A stretch of 64,000 nucleotides of DNA from Burkholderiales bacterium (GCA_030684405.1 JAUXYA010000024.1:146657-210656); one strand, 5' to 3'; positions 1 to 9,869 are shown, numbered from the stretch's first letter. The notes: a model not told the origin generated them from the letters alone. Made by a program: numbers and translations.

Positions 1-1066
1 GGGCATCAAGCACACGCCGGCTGATCTTGCCGAGGGGCAACACCTCGTCGACACCGCCCGCCGCAATGGCCTCCTTCGGCATACCAAAGACCACACACGA
101 ATCCTCATCTTGCGCAATGTTGAAAGCACCTGCGCGCTTCATCTCCAGCATCGCCTTGGCACCGTCCTTGCCCATACCGGTCAACATGATGCCGATCGCA
201 TTCGCGCCGACGCATTGCGCGACAGATTTGAACAGCACCTCAACCGATGGGCGATGGCGATTCACCGGTGCCTCATTCGACAGCGCAGTCACATAATTCG
301 CCCCGCTCTTTCGCACCAGAAGATGGTGGTCGCCGGGAGCGATGTAGGCGTGCCCGGGAAGTATGCGCTCTCCGTCAACCGCCTCCTTCACGCTGATCCT
401 GCACAAGCCGTCGAGGCGCTGCGCGAAACTTTTGGTAAATCCTGCCGGCATATGTTGCGTGATCACGATACCTGGTGCATCGGGTGGCATCGGCAGCAGA
501 ACCTCCTTTATTGCTTCCGTTCCGCCAGTCGAAGCGCCAATAATGATCAGCTTTTCCGTGCCTGCACGGGCGCCCAGGGCAAGCACCGGCGCAGATTTCC
601 CCACCGCAGACGTTGCGGACAGCTTGCGTACACGCGCTGTCGCCGCGAGACGCACCTTTTCGACGATTTCGCGCGCGCTGGCTTCCATGCCGCTGCTTAC
701 GTCCAGTTTAGGCTTGGCAACGAAATCGACCGCGCCCAGTTCCAGTGCGCGCAGCGTGACTTCCGCGCCCTGCTGCGTCATGGTCGAGACCATCACCACC
801 GGCATCGGCCGCAGACGCATCAGCTTTTCGAGAAAATCAATGCCATCCATGCGCGGCATCTCCACATCCAGCGTCAGCACGTCCGGGTTGAGCGTGCGGA
901 TCATCTCGCGTGCCGCAATCGGATCCGGCGCCGCACCTACCGCCATCATGTCTGGCTGGCGGTTGATGATCCCGGCCAGCAGGCTGCGAATCAACGCCGA
1001 GTCATCGACAATCACCACCTTGATGCGTCCACACGGAAGGGGGGGCGCAACCGTTTGTTTTTGCAT
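1..1066 (-). CDS. cheB: Chemotaxis protein-glutamate methylesterase/glutamine deamidase CheB (3' end cut by window edge)
   Basis: CheB removes methyl groups from chemoreceptors and resets sensitivity during adaptation; phosphorylation by CheA activates it. The 355 codons present run off the left edge, but the length is close to a full CheB, so only the last few codons should be missing. An N-terminal receiver domain has the acidic pair VDD near residue 21 and the phospho-acceptor in [11 protein letters not shown] (Asp67). The C-terminal esterase domain shows GASTGG (catalytic Ser), QHMPAGFT (His) and GMGKDGA (Asp). The start is the ATG at 1066, 17 bases after the cheD stop. It is the last visible gene of the operon. 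Confidence 0.95.
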   Translation of the reverse strand, partial: MQKQTVAPPLPCGRIKVVIVDDSALIRSLLAGIINRQPDMMAVGAAPDPIAAREMIRTLNPDVLTLDVEMPRMDGIDFLEKLMRLRPMPVVMVSTMTQQGAEVTLRALELGAVDFVAKPKLDVSSGMEASAREIVEKVRLAATARVRKLSATSAVGKSAPVLALGARAGTEKLIIIGASTGGTEAIKEVLLPMPPDAPGIVITQHMPAGFTKSFAQRLDGLCRISVKEAVDGERILPGHAYIAPGDHHLLVRKSGANYVTALSNEAPVNRHRPSVEVLFKSVAQCVGANAIGIMLTGMGKDGAKAMLEMKRAGAFNIAQDEDSCVVFGMPKEAIAAGGVDEVLPLGKISRRVLDA

Positions 1067-1082
1067 GATTTTTAAATGGATT

Positions 1083-1745
1083 TCAAGTAAACAATTCGAC
1101 GTCGCCGCTGGCAGGCGCCTGCGTGAGACGCTGGCGGTACTCGATTTCCCGCTCCATCAACGTGTCGTTATGCAGGCTGCGCAGCCGCTTCACCAGTACG
1201 CGGCCGTTGGCAGGAAAGTAGTACACTTTGCGCGGATGACCGGCAGCAAGATCGCGTGCTGCAATACGGATACCTTCCGTTTTCAGAAAACTTTCCACGA
1301 AAGCCGCGTTCTTGTGCCCGACATTGGCCTGCACCAGGCCGGGCAGCACATTACCGCCGCCAAATACCTTGGCTTCGAGGTTTTCTCGCCGCGCGCCGAG
1401 CTTGAGCAAATGCCCGATCAGTATTTCCATCGCGTAGGTACCGTAACGCGCACCCATCCCCCCGGTCCCCACCGCCTCGCTGTCCGGCAGCATAAAGTGA
1501 TTCATGCCGCCCATGCCCAGGCGCACATCGCGGATGCACGCCGCGACGCAGGAGCCGAGCACAGTGACAAGCAGCATGTCGCGCGTACTGACGAAATATT
1601 CTCCCGGCAGCAGCTTGGCAGCATCACGGCCATGGACGCGGTCGTGATAGAGATTGCGTGCGAAGCAGTCCTGCGCCGGCGAACTCGCCAGTTCGTCCGG
1701 CACCGAAGGTCGATTGCCGAGTACCTGACGAGCCCCGGAAATCAT
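1083..1745 (-). CDS. cheD: Chemoreceptor glutamine deamidase CheD
   Basis: CheD deamidates specific glutamines of chemoreceptors, helping receptor maturation and adaptation in the cytoplasm. The family motif is intact: [11 protein letters not shown] supplies the catalytic Cys66 and GGMNHFML the His83, with the usual 17-residue spacing. At 220 aa it carries an N-terminal extension of about 40 residues compared with minimal CheD. Its ATG overlaps the cheR stop by four bases (ATGA), so translation is probably coupled. The C-terminus ends GDVELFT, very like the tail of the CheZ-like protein at 8585-9163, which may be a shared docking peptide (inference). Confidence 0.95.
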   Translation of the reverse strand: MISGARQVLGNRPSVPDELASSPAQDCFARNLYHDRVHGRDAAKLLPGEYFVSTRDMLLVTVLGSCVAACIRDVRLGMGGMNHFMLPDSEAVGTGGMGARYGTYAMEILIGHLLKLGARRENLEAKVFGGGNVLPGLVQANVGHKNAAFVESFLKTEGIRIAARDLAAGHPRKVYYFPANGRVLVKRLRSLHNDTLMEREIEYRQRLTQAPASGDVELFT

Positions 1746-2602
1746 CTGGCCTTGCTGCCACTGGCCAACCCGTACACCGTTTTCCCGCGCAGCCGGAACA
1801 GATGCGCCGCGTTATGAAAACTCTCCGAGTGCCCGGCAAACAGCAAACCGTCGCTGCGCATCAGTGGTGCAAACCGCTCCAGTATTGTCAACTGCGTGGG
1901 TTTGTCAAAATAGATCATGACGTTCCGGCAGAAAATAACGTCAAACAACCCGCGCATGGGCCAACTGTCCTCGAGCAGATTGATGCGACGGAACGTCACC
2001 AGATTACGCAATTCGTCGCGCACCCGGACCTTGCCGGCATTGGCGCCCGTGCCGCGCTTGAAAAATCGCTGGACGCGCTTGGGATCAAGCTTCTCAACAC
2101 GATCTTCACTGTACACACCGGTATGTGCCGTATCCAGGACATTGGTATCCACATCGCTGGCAAGAATGCGAACCGGTGGACTGAAGCTGCCGAAGGTCTC
2201 CACCGCAGTCATCGCAATAGAATAGGGCTCCTCGCCGGTGGAGGCCGCGGAACACCACACCGTTTGCGGGTGTGTTGCGCCCGCGCGCTGAATGTGCTCG
2301 GCGAAGATGGGGAAATGATGCGCTTCCCGGAAAAACGAGGTTAGATTTGTGGTCAGGGCATTGGTAAATGCTTCGCACTCCTCCGCATCGCCCGACTCGA
2401 CATGATCCAGATAGGCGCCGAAACTCTCCAGATCCAGTTGGCGCAACCTCCGAGAGAGCCTGCTGTAGACCATGTCGCGTTTCGCCGACGACAGGGAGAT
2501 GCCGGCATATCCGTAAATCAGCTTCCGAACGCGCTCGAAATCCCGATCGTCAAAATCGAAATCGCGGATGCGTGGTTGATCAACGGCCGCGGTATCAGTC
2601 AT
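1742..2602 (-). CDS. cheR: Chemotaxis protein methyltransferase CheR
   Basis: CheR is the SAM-dependent methyltransferase that methylates glutamates of chemoreceptors and opposes CheB. The 286 aa comprise an N-terminal helical domain (about residues 15-75) and a Rossmann methyltransferase domain with the SAM motif CSAASTGEEPYSIAM and the later VIFCRNVMIYFD. Length is normal. The start is the ATG at 2602; only a poor purine-rich stretch precedes it, and a 33-codon reading frame ending in the same ATGA lies directly upstream, so coupling is possible. The chemoreceptor at 3420-5459 ends DWQEF, which resembles the pentapeptide that tethers CheR and CheB. Confidence 0.95.
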   Translation of the reverse strand: MTDTAAVDQPRIRDFDFDDRDFERVRKLIYGYAGISLSSAKRDMVYSRLSRRLRQLDLESFGAYLDHVESGDAEECEAFTNALTTNLTSFFREAHHFPIFAEHIQRAGATHPQTVWCSAASTGEEPYSIAMTAVETFGSFSPPVRILASDVDTNVLDTAHTGVYSEDRVEKLDPKRVQRFFKRGTGANAGKVRVRDELRNLVTFRRINLLEDSWPMRGLFDVIFCRNVMIYFDKPTQLTILERFAPLMRSDGLLFAGHSESFHNAAHLFRLRGKTVYGLASGSKAR

Positions 2603-2782
2603 GCGAATTTTCTTTCTGTAGCGTATTGATTGTCAGAAGAACCGCCGATTGGGCGGCCGCCCGGGGAATCAATCCCGTGGCACCCTCCCATTTTTGGCAT
2701 CAGCCAGTCCACTCCTTACTGATACTTTTTTACGGGAGGACTACCCTTCACGGCAAATGCGACCAGGACGCCAGCACCAAGC

Positions 2783-3232
2783 TTATGCAGGAGATGCTTC
2801 ATGACCGGTTACGCCTGCATTTCCGGCAGATGCGGCAGCGGTGATCATGGTTTTTGCAATGACGCCGTAAACCTCGGCCCAGGCGCCACGCACTTCGGCC
2901 GTAAAGGTCTCGCCCAAACCCTGTTCCAGGGTCCAGAGAAACGCCGCACCTACCTTGTCGTAGTCTTTCGGCTGAACGCCATACCCCGCATGCCGCACGC
3001 CGAGTCCTTGCAAAACCGGCACCAATTTTTCAACGTTGTCGAGACCGCGCACCGCAGCCGCGAGCATCGTCATGAGCTTTTTACCTTGTTCTTTCATGTC
3101 GCCGCGAAAGAGTGACCGCAGCTTCGGATCGAGCTCAAACAGGCGCTTGTAGAACATTTCCGCGGCAGCCTCCGCAATCGGCGCGACTTTTGAAAAACTG
3201 TCCTGCACCAGGCTTATTTGATGCTGCTTCAT
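2783..3232 (-). CDS. Single-domain bacterial globin (myoglobin-like/Vgb type)
   Basis: A 149-aa single-domain globin with no reductase domain, probably binding haem and O2 or NO. The proximal histidine is His81 in GLGVRHAGYG; the B helix carries FYKRLFELDP and the E helix GDMKEQGKKLM with Gln at about position 49. The pattern resembles Vitreoscilla haemoglobin and the globin domains of flavohaemoglobins. An upstream in-frame ATG exists at 3286, but the ATG at 3232 has a strong AGGAGGG ribosome site five to six bases before it and gives normal globin length. It lies between mcp and cheR and 23 bases after the small membrane peptide, so co-transcription with chemotaxis genes is likely. A role in O2/NO buffering or sensing for taxis is inference. 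Confidence 0.9.
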   Translation of the reverse strand: MKQHQISLVQDSFSKVAPIAEAAAEMFYKRLFELDPKLRSLFRGDMKEQGKKLMTMLAAAVRGLDNVEKLVPVLQGLGVRHAGYGVQPKDYDKVGAAFLWTLEQGLGETFTAEVRGAWAEVYGVIAKTMITAAASAGNAGVTGHEASPA

Positions 3233-3255
3233 GACGTCCCTCCTTTGATTCGTTT

Positions 3256-3363
3256 CTATTTTTCGTCGAACACCGAGATGTCCCACCCGCCCATGAACAA
3301 GGCAAACACGGCAAATACGGTGATCAACGTTGCGTATAATTCCTCATGTTCGACAAACGGCAT
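3256..3363 (-). CDS. Unrecognised 35-aa single-span membrane peptide before the globin
   Basis: A short reading frame of 35 codons plus TAG, starting MPFVEHEELY and ending SVFDEK. Residues 10-27 are strongly hydrophobic (ATLITVFAVFALFMGGW), fitting one transmembrane helix with an acidic N-terminal tail and a short C-terminal tail. A good ribosome site (GAGGAG) lies seven bases before the ATG at 3363. It starts 56 bases after the mcp stop and ends 23 bases before the globin start, so the three appear to share one transcript. I recognise no family. The hydrophobic pattern, ribosome site and packing support a real gene; function is unknown. Confidence 0.6.
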   Translation of the reverse strand: MPFVEHEELYATLITVFAVFALFMGGWDISVFDEK

Positions 3364-3419
3364 GTCCCACTCCTCAAGTTTTAATAGGACCGGCATTACC
3401 GCGCGGCCCTTCCCTCAGG

Positions 3420-5459
3420 CTAGAACTCCTGCCAGTCGTCGTCACCACCAGCAACCTTCTTCGCCTTGGGCGCACTGGCAGCCAACCTCGCCCTGGCAGC
3501 ATGCACCTCTGCTGCAGGCGCCTTGGCAGCCGCTTTCGCCGGCAACCGCGCCACGTTGACCGGACGGCTAGGATTTCGGCGCTCCGCCCTGACCGTGCCT
3601 TCGCCCTGCGCCAGCTTGAACTGCGCCACCGACTGCACGAGGTTCCCTGCCTGCTCCTGCATGCTTTCCGCCGCCGCCGCCGCCTCCTCCACCAGCGCCG
3701 CATTCTGCTGCGTCACTTCGTCCATCTGCGTAATCGCCTGGTTTACCTGCTCGATACCCGAAGACTGTTCCTGCGAGGCCGCAGTGATCTCGGCCATGAT
3801 GTCGGTCACGCGCTTTACCGAGTTCACGATCTCTTCCATCGTTTTGCCTGCCTCGTCCACCAGACGTGAGCCGGCGTCTACCTTGCCTACGGAATCGGTA
3901 ATCAATTCCTTGATCTCCTTCGCCGCCGCAGCAGAACGCTGCGCCAGATTGCGCACTTCGGTGGCCACGACCGCAAAACCACGGCCTTGTTCTCCGGCAC
4001 GCGCCGCTTCCACCGCCGCATTCAACGCCAGGATGTTGGTCTGGAAGGCAATCCCGTCAATTACCGAAATGATGTCGGCAATCTTCTTGGACGATTGCGA
4101 GATTCCGTTCATCGTCGTCACAACCTCACCGACCACAGAGCCGCCTTTGACCGCCACATCCGAGGCCCCCACTGCCAATTGATTGGCCTGACGTGCGTTC
4201 TCGGCATTTTGCTTCACCGTCGAAGTCAGTTCTTCCATCGAAGAAGCGGTCTCTTCCAGTGAGCTTGCCTGCTCTTCGGTACGTTGCGACAGATCGGTGT
4301 TGCCCTGCGAGATCTCGCCGGAAGCCGTATTGATGGTCTCGGCAGCCTCCTTGATCTGGTTGATGATCTCCGTCAGATTATCCACCGTCTTGTTGGAGTC
4401 ATCCTTCAATTGACCGAAGGTGCCCTTGTAGTCGTTGGTAATCTTTTCGGTCAGGTCGCCCCTGGCCAGCGCGCTCAACACCCGTACCACCTCACTGAGA
4501 CCAATTTCGCTGGTCTGCATCAAACCGTTGATTCCTTCCGCCAGCACCTTGAAGAATCCCTCCTTGCCTTCCAGCGGCAGGCGCCTGGTAAAGTCGCCAT
4601 CGTTGGCGGCCTTGACGATGCCGGCCACCTCGTTTTCCGCCGCCACTTCAGCGGTACGGTCGCGCCACTCGACAACCGTACCTACGCGCGCACCCTTTTC
4701 GTCGAGTACCGGATTGGCGACCAGGCCGAAGTGCAAGTCTCCCACTTTGATCTGGGTCTTGTAGGTGCCGCGCAGATTTGCAAGCATGCCCTGCTGATGC
4801 GCCGGATTCTTGTGGAACGCATCGATGTTCTGGCCAATCAGGCGCCGGGCGTCAAACTGCGGCAACGACTTCCTCAACTCGGCCTCATTGCCAGCAAGCA
4901 TCGTGCTCACCGACTCGTTCATGTACACGATCTCGTTTTTGTCATTGGCGATCATCACATTGGTCGTGCACTTGTCCAGTGCATTCTTGATACGCAGGTT
5001 CTCTGCCGCGAGTTTCAGTTCGCGCTCGCGCGCCGCCAGCACTTCAGTCTGGTCATTCCACTCCACCACATAACCCAGGGACTCGCTGCTCTCGCCCAGA
5101 ATCGGGTTGACGATCAATGAAAACTTGCGCCCGCCAATTTCCAGGCCTGCCTTGTGCTGCCCCTTCAGATTCGCCAGCATGCCGCGCTGGTGCGCCGGAT
5201 TCTTGTGGAATACGTCGATGTTGGTTCCAATCACCTTGGCAGCGCTGAACTGCGGCAGCTGTTTTCGGATATCGCTTTCAGCCGCCTCCAGCATAGTGAC
5301 CAACGAATCGTTCGTATAAACGATGTTGAAGTCGGCATCCGCCAGCATCACGTTGGTCGCGACCACCTTGATCGCACCCAAGGCAAGCAACTGGCCATTC
5401 GAGTTTGAAGTTTTGACATCGCTCTTTACGGGTTTTGCGGATTTCTTTACGATTTTCAT
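3420..5459 (-). CDS. Soluble methyl-accepting chemotaxis protein with two PAS domains
   Basis: A 679-aa chemoreceptor without any transmembrane segment, so it is probably cytoplasmic. Two similar PAS domains follow a basic N-terminus (about 30-150 and 155-275); each contains the repeated phrase [17 protein letters not shown]. Then come one or two HAMP-like segments (about 275-390, with [11 protein letters not shown] and ARGDLTEKI) and the MCP signalling hairpin with tip [19 protein letters not shown]. The C-terminus DWQEF matches the xWxxF CheR/CheB docking peptide. Duplicate PAS domains suggest an intracellular redox, oxygen or small-molecule signal. It lies between cheW and the small peptide/globin pair, which would fit an aerotaxis-like role (inference). 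Confidence 0.93.
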   Translation of the reverse strand: MKIVKKSAKPVKSDVKTSNSNGQLLALGAIKVVATNVMLADADFNIVYTNDSLVTMLEAAESDIRKQLPQFSAAKVIGTNIDVFHKNPAHQRGMLANLKGQHKAGLEIGGRKFSLIVNPILGESSESLGYVVEWNDQTEVLAARERELKLAAENLRIKNALDKCTTNVMIANDKNEIVYMNESVSTMLAGNEAELRKSLPQFDARRLIGQNIDAFHKNPAHQQGMLANLRGTYKTQIKVGDLHFGLVANPVLDEKGARVGTVVEWRDRTAEVAAENEVAGIVKAANDGDFTRRLPLEGKEGFFKVLAEGINGLMQTSEIGLSEVVRVLSALARGDLTEKITNDYKGTFGQLKDDSNKTVDNLTEIINQIKEAAETINTASGEISQGNTDLSQRTEEQASSLEETASSMEELTSTVKQNAENARQANQLAVGASDVAVKGGSVVGEVVTTMNGISQSSKKIADIISVIDGIAFQTNILALNAAVEAARAGEQGRGFAVVATEVRNLAQRSAAAAKEIKELITDSVGKVDAGSRLVDEAGKTMEEIVNSVKRVTDIMAEITAASQEQSSGIEQVNQAITQMDEVTQQNAALVEEAAAAAESMQEQAGNLVQSVAQFKLAQGEGTVRAERRNPSRPVNVARLPAKAAAKAPAAEVHAARARLAASAPKAKKVAGGDDDWQEF

Positions 5460-5522
5460 GATGGACTCCTGTCAGATTGTCTATTCAAAGTCTCGATTTC
5501 CGTATGGGGATGGCAGTAAGCC

Positions 5523-6044
5523 TTATTGCACCGGACTGCCATCCATCAATGCCATGTCCGTGCTGCACATCAATTTCTCGATGTCGAGCAGGATCAGCAT
5601 GCGATTCTCGACTGTCCCGAGTCCGACGATGTGCTGCATGTCCAGAACTGTGCCGAATTGCGGCGCGGGACGTATCTGCTCGCCCGACAGCGTAATCACA
5701 TCGGATACCGCGTCCACCACCATGCCGACAACACGATTGGCCACATTCAGGATGATGACCACGGTGAGCGCGTTGTAATCCGCCTCGTCAAGCCCGAACT
5801 TGATGCGCATGTCAACGATCGGCACGATAGTTCCACGCAAATTGATCACCCCCTTGATGAAGTCCGGCGAGTTTGCGATCGTGGTTGGCTGTTCCCAGCC
5901 GCGTATTTCCTGCACCTTGAGGATTTCGATCCCGTATTCCTCTGCGCCAAGGCGAAAAGTCAGGAATTCGTTCGCTTGTTCCGAGGCGGCTATGGCAGAT
6001 GCTGCCGATGCGGTTTTGGTGTTTTGTTGAAGCATCATATGCAT
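5523..6044 (-). CDS. cheW: Chemotaxis coupling protein CheW
   Basis: CheW bridges chemoreceptors and CheA in signalling arrays. The 173-aa protein has a short Ala-rich lead and then the CheW fold: [21 protein letters not shown], the hallmark [20 protein letters not shown], and the closing [11 protein letters not shown]. Length is normal. It sits between cheA and mcp on the same strand, so it is in the core operon. MHMML gives several possible start codons within four residues; the first ATG at 6044 is used here. Confidence 0.95.
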   Translation of the reverse strand: MHMMLQQNTKTASAASAIAASEQANEFLTFRLGAEEYGIEILKVQEIRGWEQPTTIANSPDFIKGVINLRGTIVPIVDMRIKFGLDEADYNALTVVIILNVANRVVGMVVDAVSDVITLSGEQIRPAPQFGTVLDMQHIVGLGTVENRMLILLDIEKLMCSTDMALMDGSPVQ

Positions 6045-6067
6045 ATCTCTCCAAGAGAATTTCCGCC

Positions 6068-8152
6068 TCAGGCGGCCTTGTCAAACCTGCTGTTCATCAA
6101 ACCTACGATATGGGCGACGTCCAGAATCATTGCCACGCGTCCATCACCCATGATGGTGGCGCCGGAAATGCCCGCCACTTTGCGGAAATTCGTCTCCAAG
6201 CTCTTGATGACCACCTGGTGCTGGCCGACGAGATCATCAACAAAAAGCGCCGTCTTGTTGCCTTCGGATTCCAGAATCACCAGGATGCCTTCCTCGCAAC
6301 GCAATTTTTCGCTTTGCATGCCAAATGCATCCGCCAGAGAGATCACCGGGAGATATTCACCACGCACCTCAACCACCTGGCCGCGCTGCGCAATGGTGCT
6401 GAGCGAATCAGCCTTCGGCTGCAGGGATTCGGCGATATAGCCCAAGGGAATAATGAATACTTCCTTGCCCACGCGTACCGACATGCCGTCAAGGATCGCG
6501 AGCGTCAACGGTAGCTTGATCGAGATTCGAGTGCCCGCATCAACCGCAGATTCAATTTCGACGCGCCCGCCCATTTCAGTTATGTTCCGCCGCACGACAT
6601 CCATGCCCACCCCGCGGCCGGAAACATCGGTAATTTTGTCCGCCGTGGAAAATCCGGCTTCGAAGATGAGCTGCCAGACTTCCTGATCGCTCATGGCATC
6701 GGAAACCGCCATGCCACGCTCCTTGGCCTTGGCCAGTATCTTGTCGCGATGCAAACCGCGCCCGTCATCAGCCACTTCGATGACAATCGTGCCGCCCTGA
6801 TGGTAAGCGCGCAGTGTCACGGTCCCCTTGCGGATCTTGCCCTTCGCCACGCGCTCGTCCGACGACTCGAGACCATGATCAAGACTGTTGCGCACCAGAT
6901 GTGTCAACGGATCGACAATGCGCTCGATCAATCCCTTGTCCAGTTCCGTACCCTCGCCGACGGTAACCAGGTCGACCTCCTTGCCGAGCTTCGCCGCGAC
7001 ATCGCGCACCACACGCGGAAACCTGCTGAATGCAACCGACATGGGCATCATGCGGATCGACATCGCGGACTCCTGCAGATCCCGCGTATTGCGTTCAAGC
7101 GTCGCCAAGCCGTTAAACAGGGCCTCATAAAGCACCGGGTCAGACTTGGAGGCCGTCTGGGCAAGCATTGCCTGAGTGATCACCAGCTCGCCAACAAGGT
7201 TGATGAGTTGGTCCACCTTCTCGACACTGACACGAATTGACGCCGTATCGCCGCTGGCCGCTACCGCAGGTTTCGCCGCACCTTTCACGGCAACGACACT
7301 GCCTTCGGTTTTCTTTGCACTTTCCGGGTCCGGCTGGTTGACCGGCAGTGCCTCGGGGTCCACAAACAAGCCGAAATTATGGTCTGCCTGCGGCGACACC
7401 GAAGACCCGGCAGACGGGGATACCTCCGTTGCCGGCACCTCGGTTTTACCGGTTTCTGCCGCAACGATTTTGACTCGCGCCGGATCAGCCATGAATGCAA
7501 TGGCGTCCGTCAAATCCGTAGCGTTGACTTCGGTAACAATCCGAAACCTCCGCTCGGCAACAGGCCCTTGCGATTCAACCTTGATCTCCTCGACGCATCC
7601 AAAATCCTTGAGATCGGCAACGACACAGTCCACCGATGCGGCGGTGAATTTTTCGTCCAACGGCCCGAAGACGAGTTCCAGTACTGGCCCGCCGGAGGGC
7701 GCCGCAGCGGACGTCTGGTCGCCGGTTCCGCCAGCAACCGGCCCCAGAAAAGCACGCAACCGCGCGCATAACCCGGTGACCTCCGCTTCGGGCACCCCGG
7801 AACCGCCGGTTTTCAGAGCCAGAAGCATGGATTTCAGCATGTCGCCGGAAGCGAGGAATGTATCCACCAACGCAGTTGACAGAGGCATATGCCCTTTGCG
7901 TACACGGTCGAACACCGTCTCCATCTCGTGCGTCAGTTCGGTAACACCGGTGAAACCAAAGGTGGCAGCCCCGCCCTTGATGGAATGCGCAGCGCGGAAG
8001 ATCGCATTCAACTGCTCGTCATCTGCCGTGGCAATATCAATGCTGAGCAACAACGCCTCCATCGCGTCCAGGTGCTCGGCGGCCTCGTCAAAGAACAGAC
8101 CGTGCAATTCAGCGAAATCGAAATCGCTGTCGGCTGAGGATTCGTTGCTCAT
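6068..8152 (-). CDS. cheA: Chemotaxis histidine kinase CheA
   Basis: CheA autophosphorylates in response to receptors and passes phosphate to CheY and CheB. The 694 aa read as P1 HPt (His56 in AAHSIKGG), a P2-like ferredoxin-fold segment (about 150-230), a linker, P3 dimerisation, P4 ATPase with N box [11 protein letters not shown]1 VADDGRG and G2 GRGVGMDVV, and the C-terminal CheW-like P5 ending in DVAHIVGLM. All catalytic motifs are intact. Neighbours are cheY upstream and cheW downstream, so this is the core kinase of the locus. Confidence 0.97.
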   Translation of the reverse strand: MSNESSADSDFDFAELHGLFFDEAAEHLDAMEALLLSIDIATADDEQLNAIFRAAHSIKGGAATFGFTGVTELTHEMETVFDRVRKGHMPLSTALVDTFLASGDMLKSMLLALKTGGSGVPEAEVTGLCARLRAFLGPVAGGTGDQTSAAAPSGGPVLELVFGPLDEKFTAASVDCVVADLKDFGCVEEIKVESQGPVAERRFRIVTEVNATDLTDAIAFMADPARVKIVAAETGKTEVPATEVSPSAGSSVSPQADHNFGLFVDPEALPVNQPDPESAKKTEGSVVAVKGAAKPAVAASGDTASIRVSVEKVDQLINLVGELVITQAMLAQTASKSDPVLYEALFNGLATLERNTRDLQESAMSIRMMPMSVAFSRFPRVVRDVAAKLGKEVDLVTVGEGTELDKGLIERIVDPLTHLVRNSLDHGLESSDERVAKGKIRKGTVTLRAYHQGGTIVIEVADDGRGLHRDKILAKAKERGMAVSDAMSDQEVWQLIFEAGFSTADKITDVSGRGVGMDVVRRNITEMGGRVEIESAVDAGTRISIKLPLTLAILDGMSVRVGKEVFIIPLGYIAESLQPKADSLSTIAQRGQVVEVRGEYLPVISLADAFGMQSEKLRCEEGILVILESEGNKTALFVDDLVGQHQVVIKSLETNFRKVAGISGATIMGDGRVAMILDVAHIVGLMNSRFDKAA

Positions 8153-8197
8153 GGCGATCTGTCTTTGAATGGAACTCGGTTGAAATTCGGCCGGGAA

Positions 8198-8563
8198 TCA
8201 GCCAATGACTTTTTTGACAATATCCACCAGACCTTGCGGGGCGAACGGCTTGACCAGCCAGCCGGTCGCGCCCGCGGCGCGGCCCTTGGTTTTCATCTCG
8301 CTGCTCGATTCGGTGGTCAACACAAGAATCGGCACGTTCCTGTATTCCGCCATGCCCCGCAACGAGCGGATCATGGTCAGCCCATCCATTCGCGGCATGT
8401 TCTGATCGGTCAGCACCAGATTGATCTGGCGGCCCTTGGCTCGCTCCAGACCATCCTGCCCGTCCACGGCTTCGATCACGTCATAGCCTGCGCCCGTCAA
8501 GGTGAAATGAACCATCTTCCGGATCGAAGCCGAGTCATCCACCGCCAGTATTGTTTTTGCCAT
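8198..8563 (-). CDS. cheY: Response regulator CheY (copy adjacent to cheA)
   Basis: A 121-aa single receiver domain. Phospho-acceptor is Asp53 in LTDQNMPRMDG, the acidic pocket is AVDDSAS, the switch Thr lies in LVLTTESS and the conserved Lys in WLVKPF. It is located directly before cheA, the position of the CheY-type regulators found in cheA-cheW operons. It differs clearly from the second CheY at 9871-10257, so the operon encodes two single-domain regulators. One may drive the motor and the other act as a phosphate sink or serve another output; which is which cannot be told from sequence alone, although the 9871-10257 copy looks more like enterobacterial CheY. Confidence 0.9.
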   Translation of the reverse strand: MAKTILAVDDSASIRKMVHFTLTGAGYDVIEAVDGQDGLERAKGRQINLVLTDQNMPRMDGLTMIRSLRGMAEYRNVPILVLTTESSSEMKTKGRAAGATGWLVKPFAPQGLVDIVKKVIG

Positions 8564-8584
8564 CTGATGCTCCCCGCCTCTTTG

Positions 8585-9163
8585 CTAAAACAATTCGACC
8601 GAACCGCCGGTCATGCATGCCTGCCCGACTGGACCCGTGTGCTGATCGCACGTGGTGTCGGCAACCGCGGCCGTGAGTTCGTCGACAGACACTTCCGGCA
8701 GGCGACCCAGCAATTCCGCTATTTTCTCGAGCAATTCAATACGCTGTGCGGCATGACCGACCAGCTGGGTCGCCATGTCCTGAAACTGCAGCGCGCTGAC
8801 CGCGTTGCTCACTGCAAGTTCGATCTCCCCGCCAGCGGCATCAAGTCCGTCCGGCACTGATTCGCGACGATTCTTTGCAAAAGTCCCGATCACATCGAAG
8901 CTCGTCATCAGCCGCGCAGATGCGTCATCGATCAGGGAGCGCAGACGACCCAGTTCCAGGCGGGCGCTGCGCGACTGGGATTCGTGGATCTCGATGAAGC
9001 GCGCGATAAACACCCGGGCATCTTCTCCGCGCCGCCGTATCTGCTGGTGGCCTGCATGCATCACTTCAGTCCGCTCCCGTTGGGTCGAAATTCCATCAAT
9101 TCCGCAGTATTGTTGTGCATCACATACAGCTGCCATGTGCGGATTACGCCTTGAAATCAGCAT
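8585..9163 (-). CDS. CheZ-like helical protein with a DxxxQ motif; candidate second CheY phosphatase
   Basis: A 192-aa mostly helical protein that I do not recognise as a named family. Its best feature is SALQFQDMATQLV (Asp129 and Gln133), which aligns with the catalytic LAQDFHDLTGQVI of the neighbouring CheZ; DxxxQ is the CheY-dephosphorylating motif of CheZ. The C-terminus is GGSVELF. The ATG at 9163 is preferred because it follows a GGGGAA ribosome site and avoids overlap with cheZ; an upstream in-frame ATG at 9214 would overlap cheZ by 32 bases. It lies between cheZ and cheY, as expected for a phosphatase or CheY-binding protein. The phosphatase role is inference. Confidence 0.75.
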   Translation of the reverse strand: MLISRRNPHMAAVCDAQQYCGIDGISTQRERTEVMHAGHQQIRRRGEDARVFIARFIEIHESQSRSARLELGRLRSLIDDASARLMTSFDVIGTFAKNRRESVPDGLDAAGGEIELAVSNAVSALQFQDMATQLVGHAAQRIELLEKIAELLGRLPEVSVDELTAAVADTTCDQHTGPVGQACMTGGSVELF

Positions 9164-9182
9164 CAATTCCCCGTTCTGCCGG

Positions 9183-9869
9183 TTAGAACCCCAGGCTTTC
9201 AAGCAGATCATCAACCTGCCTCTGATCGGTCACCACGTCATCCCGCCCCTGCCCGTTGATCACCGGCCCGGCCAGCGTGGCTTCAAGCACCTCCTTGCGC
9301 TGGGCGGGCGGACTGGCGTCGAGCAGCAGTTTGACCAGTTGATCTTCCAGTGACTGGGCAAGACGGGTAACACGCTGGATGACCTGCCCGGTCAGGTCAT
9401 GGAAATCCTGTGCAAGCATGATTTCGGTCAGGTTGCCGTCGACCTGCACAAGCCGAGCCTGCGTGCGGATGAAATGGCTCTGTGTTTCGCGGCCCAGTTC
9501 CCACATGGCGCGCGGATCCGGATAGCTGCCCAGCAGCGCAGCCCACTTCGCCTCCATTGCCAGGGACTCCGTCCGTATAGAGTCCTGAACGGCCTTGGCA
9601 CGCTCCGAGGCATCAAGTACGCGCTCCGCAGCCTTGCCGGTCAGATTGGCAATGTAATCGAGCCGCGCCCGGGCATCAGGCAACGATCCCACTGCCGCCT
9701 CAACGCCCTTGTCATAACCCAATTGGCGCAGGGTATCGTGCAGATTGCGGGTGAGCATGCCGATCCGCACAAATACATCATGCACGGATAATTTCTCTTG
9801 CTCCTTGGCGCCGGCCTCAATGATTTCGACATCGGCGCTTCGGCGGTTCTCCATGGCGGATGCCGTCAT
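9183..9869 (-). CDS. cheZ: CheY-P phosphatase CheZ
   Basis: CheZ dephosphorylates CheY-P and so ends the tumble/reversal signal. The 228-aa protein has a long helical hairpin with the catalytic motif LAQDFHDLTGQVIQRV (Asp158, Gln162), a flexible linker and the C-terminal CheY-binding peptide VDDLLESLGF. All key features are present and the length is normal. It follows cheY by one base and precedes the CheZ-like gene. Confidence 0.96.
   Translation of the reverse strand: MTASAMENRRSADVEIIEAGAKEQEKLSVHDVFVRIGMLTRNLHDTLRQLGYDKGVEAAVGSLPDARARLDYIANLTGKAAERVLDASERAKAVQDSIRTESLAMEAKWAALLGSYPDPRAMWELGRETQSHFIRTQARLVQVDGNLTEIMLAQDFHDLTGQVIQRVTRLAQSLEDQLVKLLLDASPPAQRKEVLEATLAGPVINGQGRDDVVTDQRQVDDLLESLGF

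Noticed and set aside
2651-2662. GGGCGGCCGCCC palindrome after the globin gene
   Set aside because: Short, GC-only and without a T-run; likely chance, not a convincing terminator or operator.
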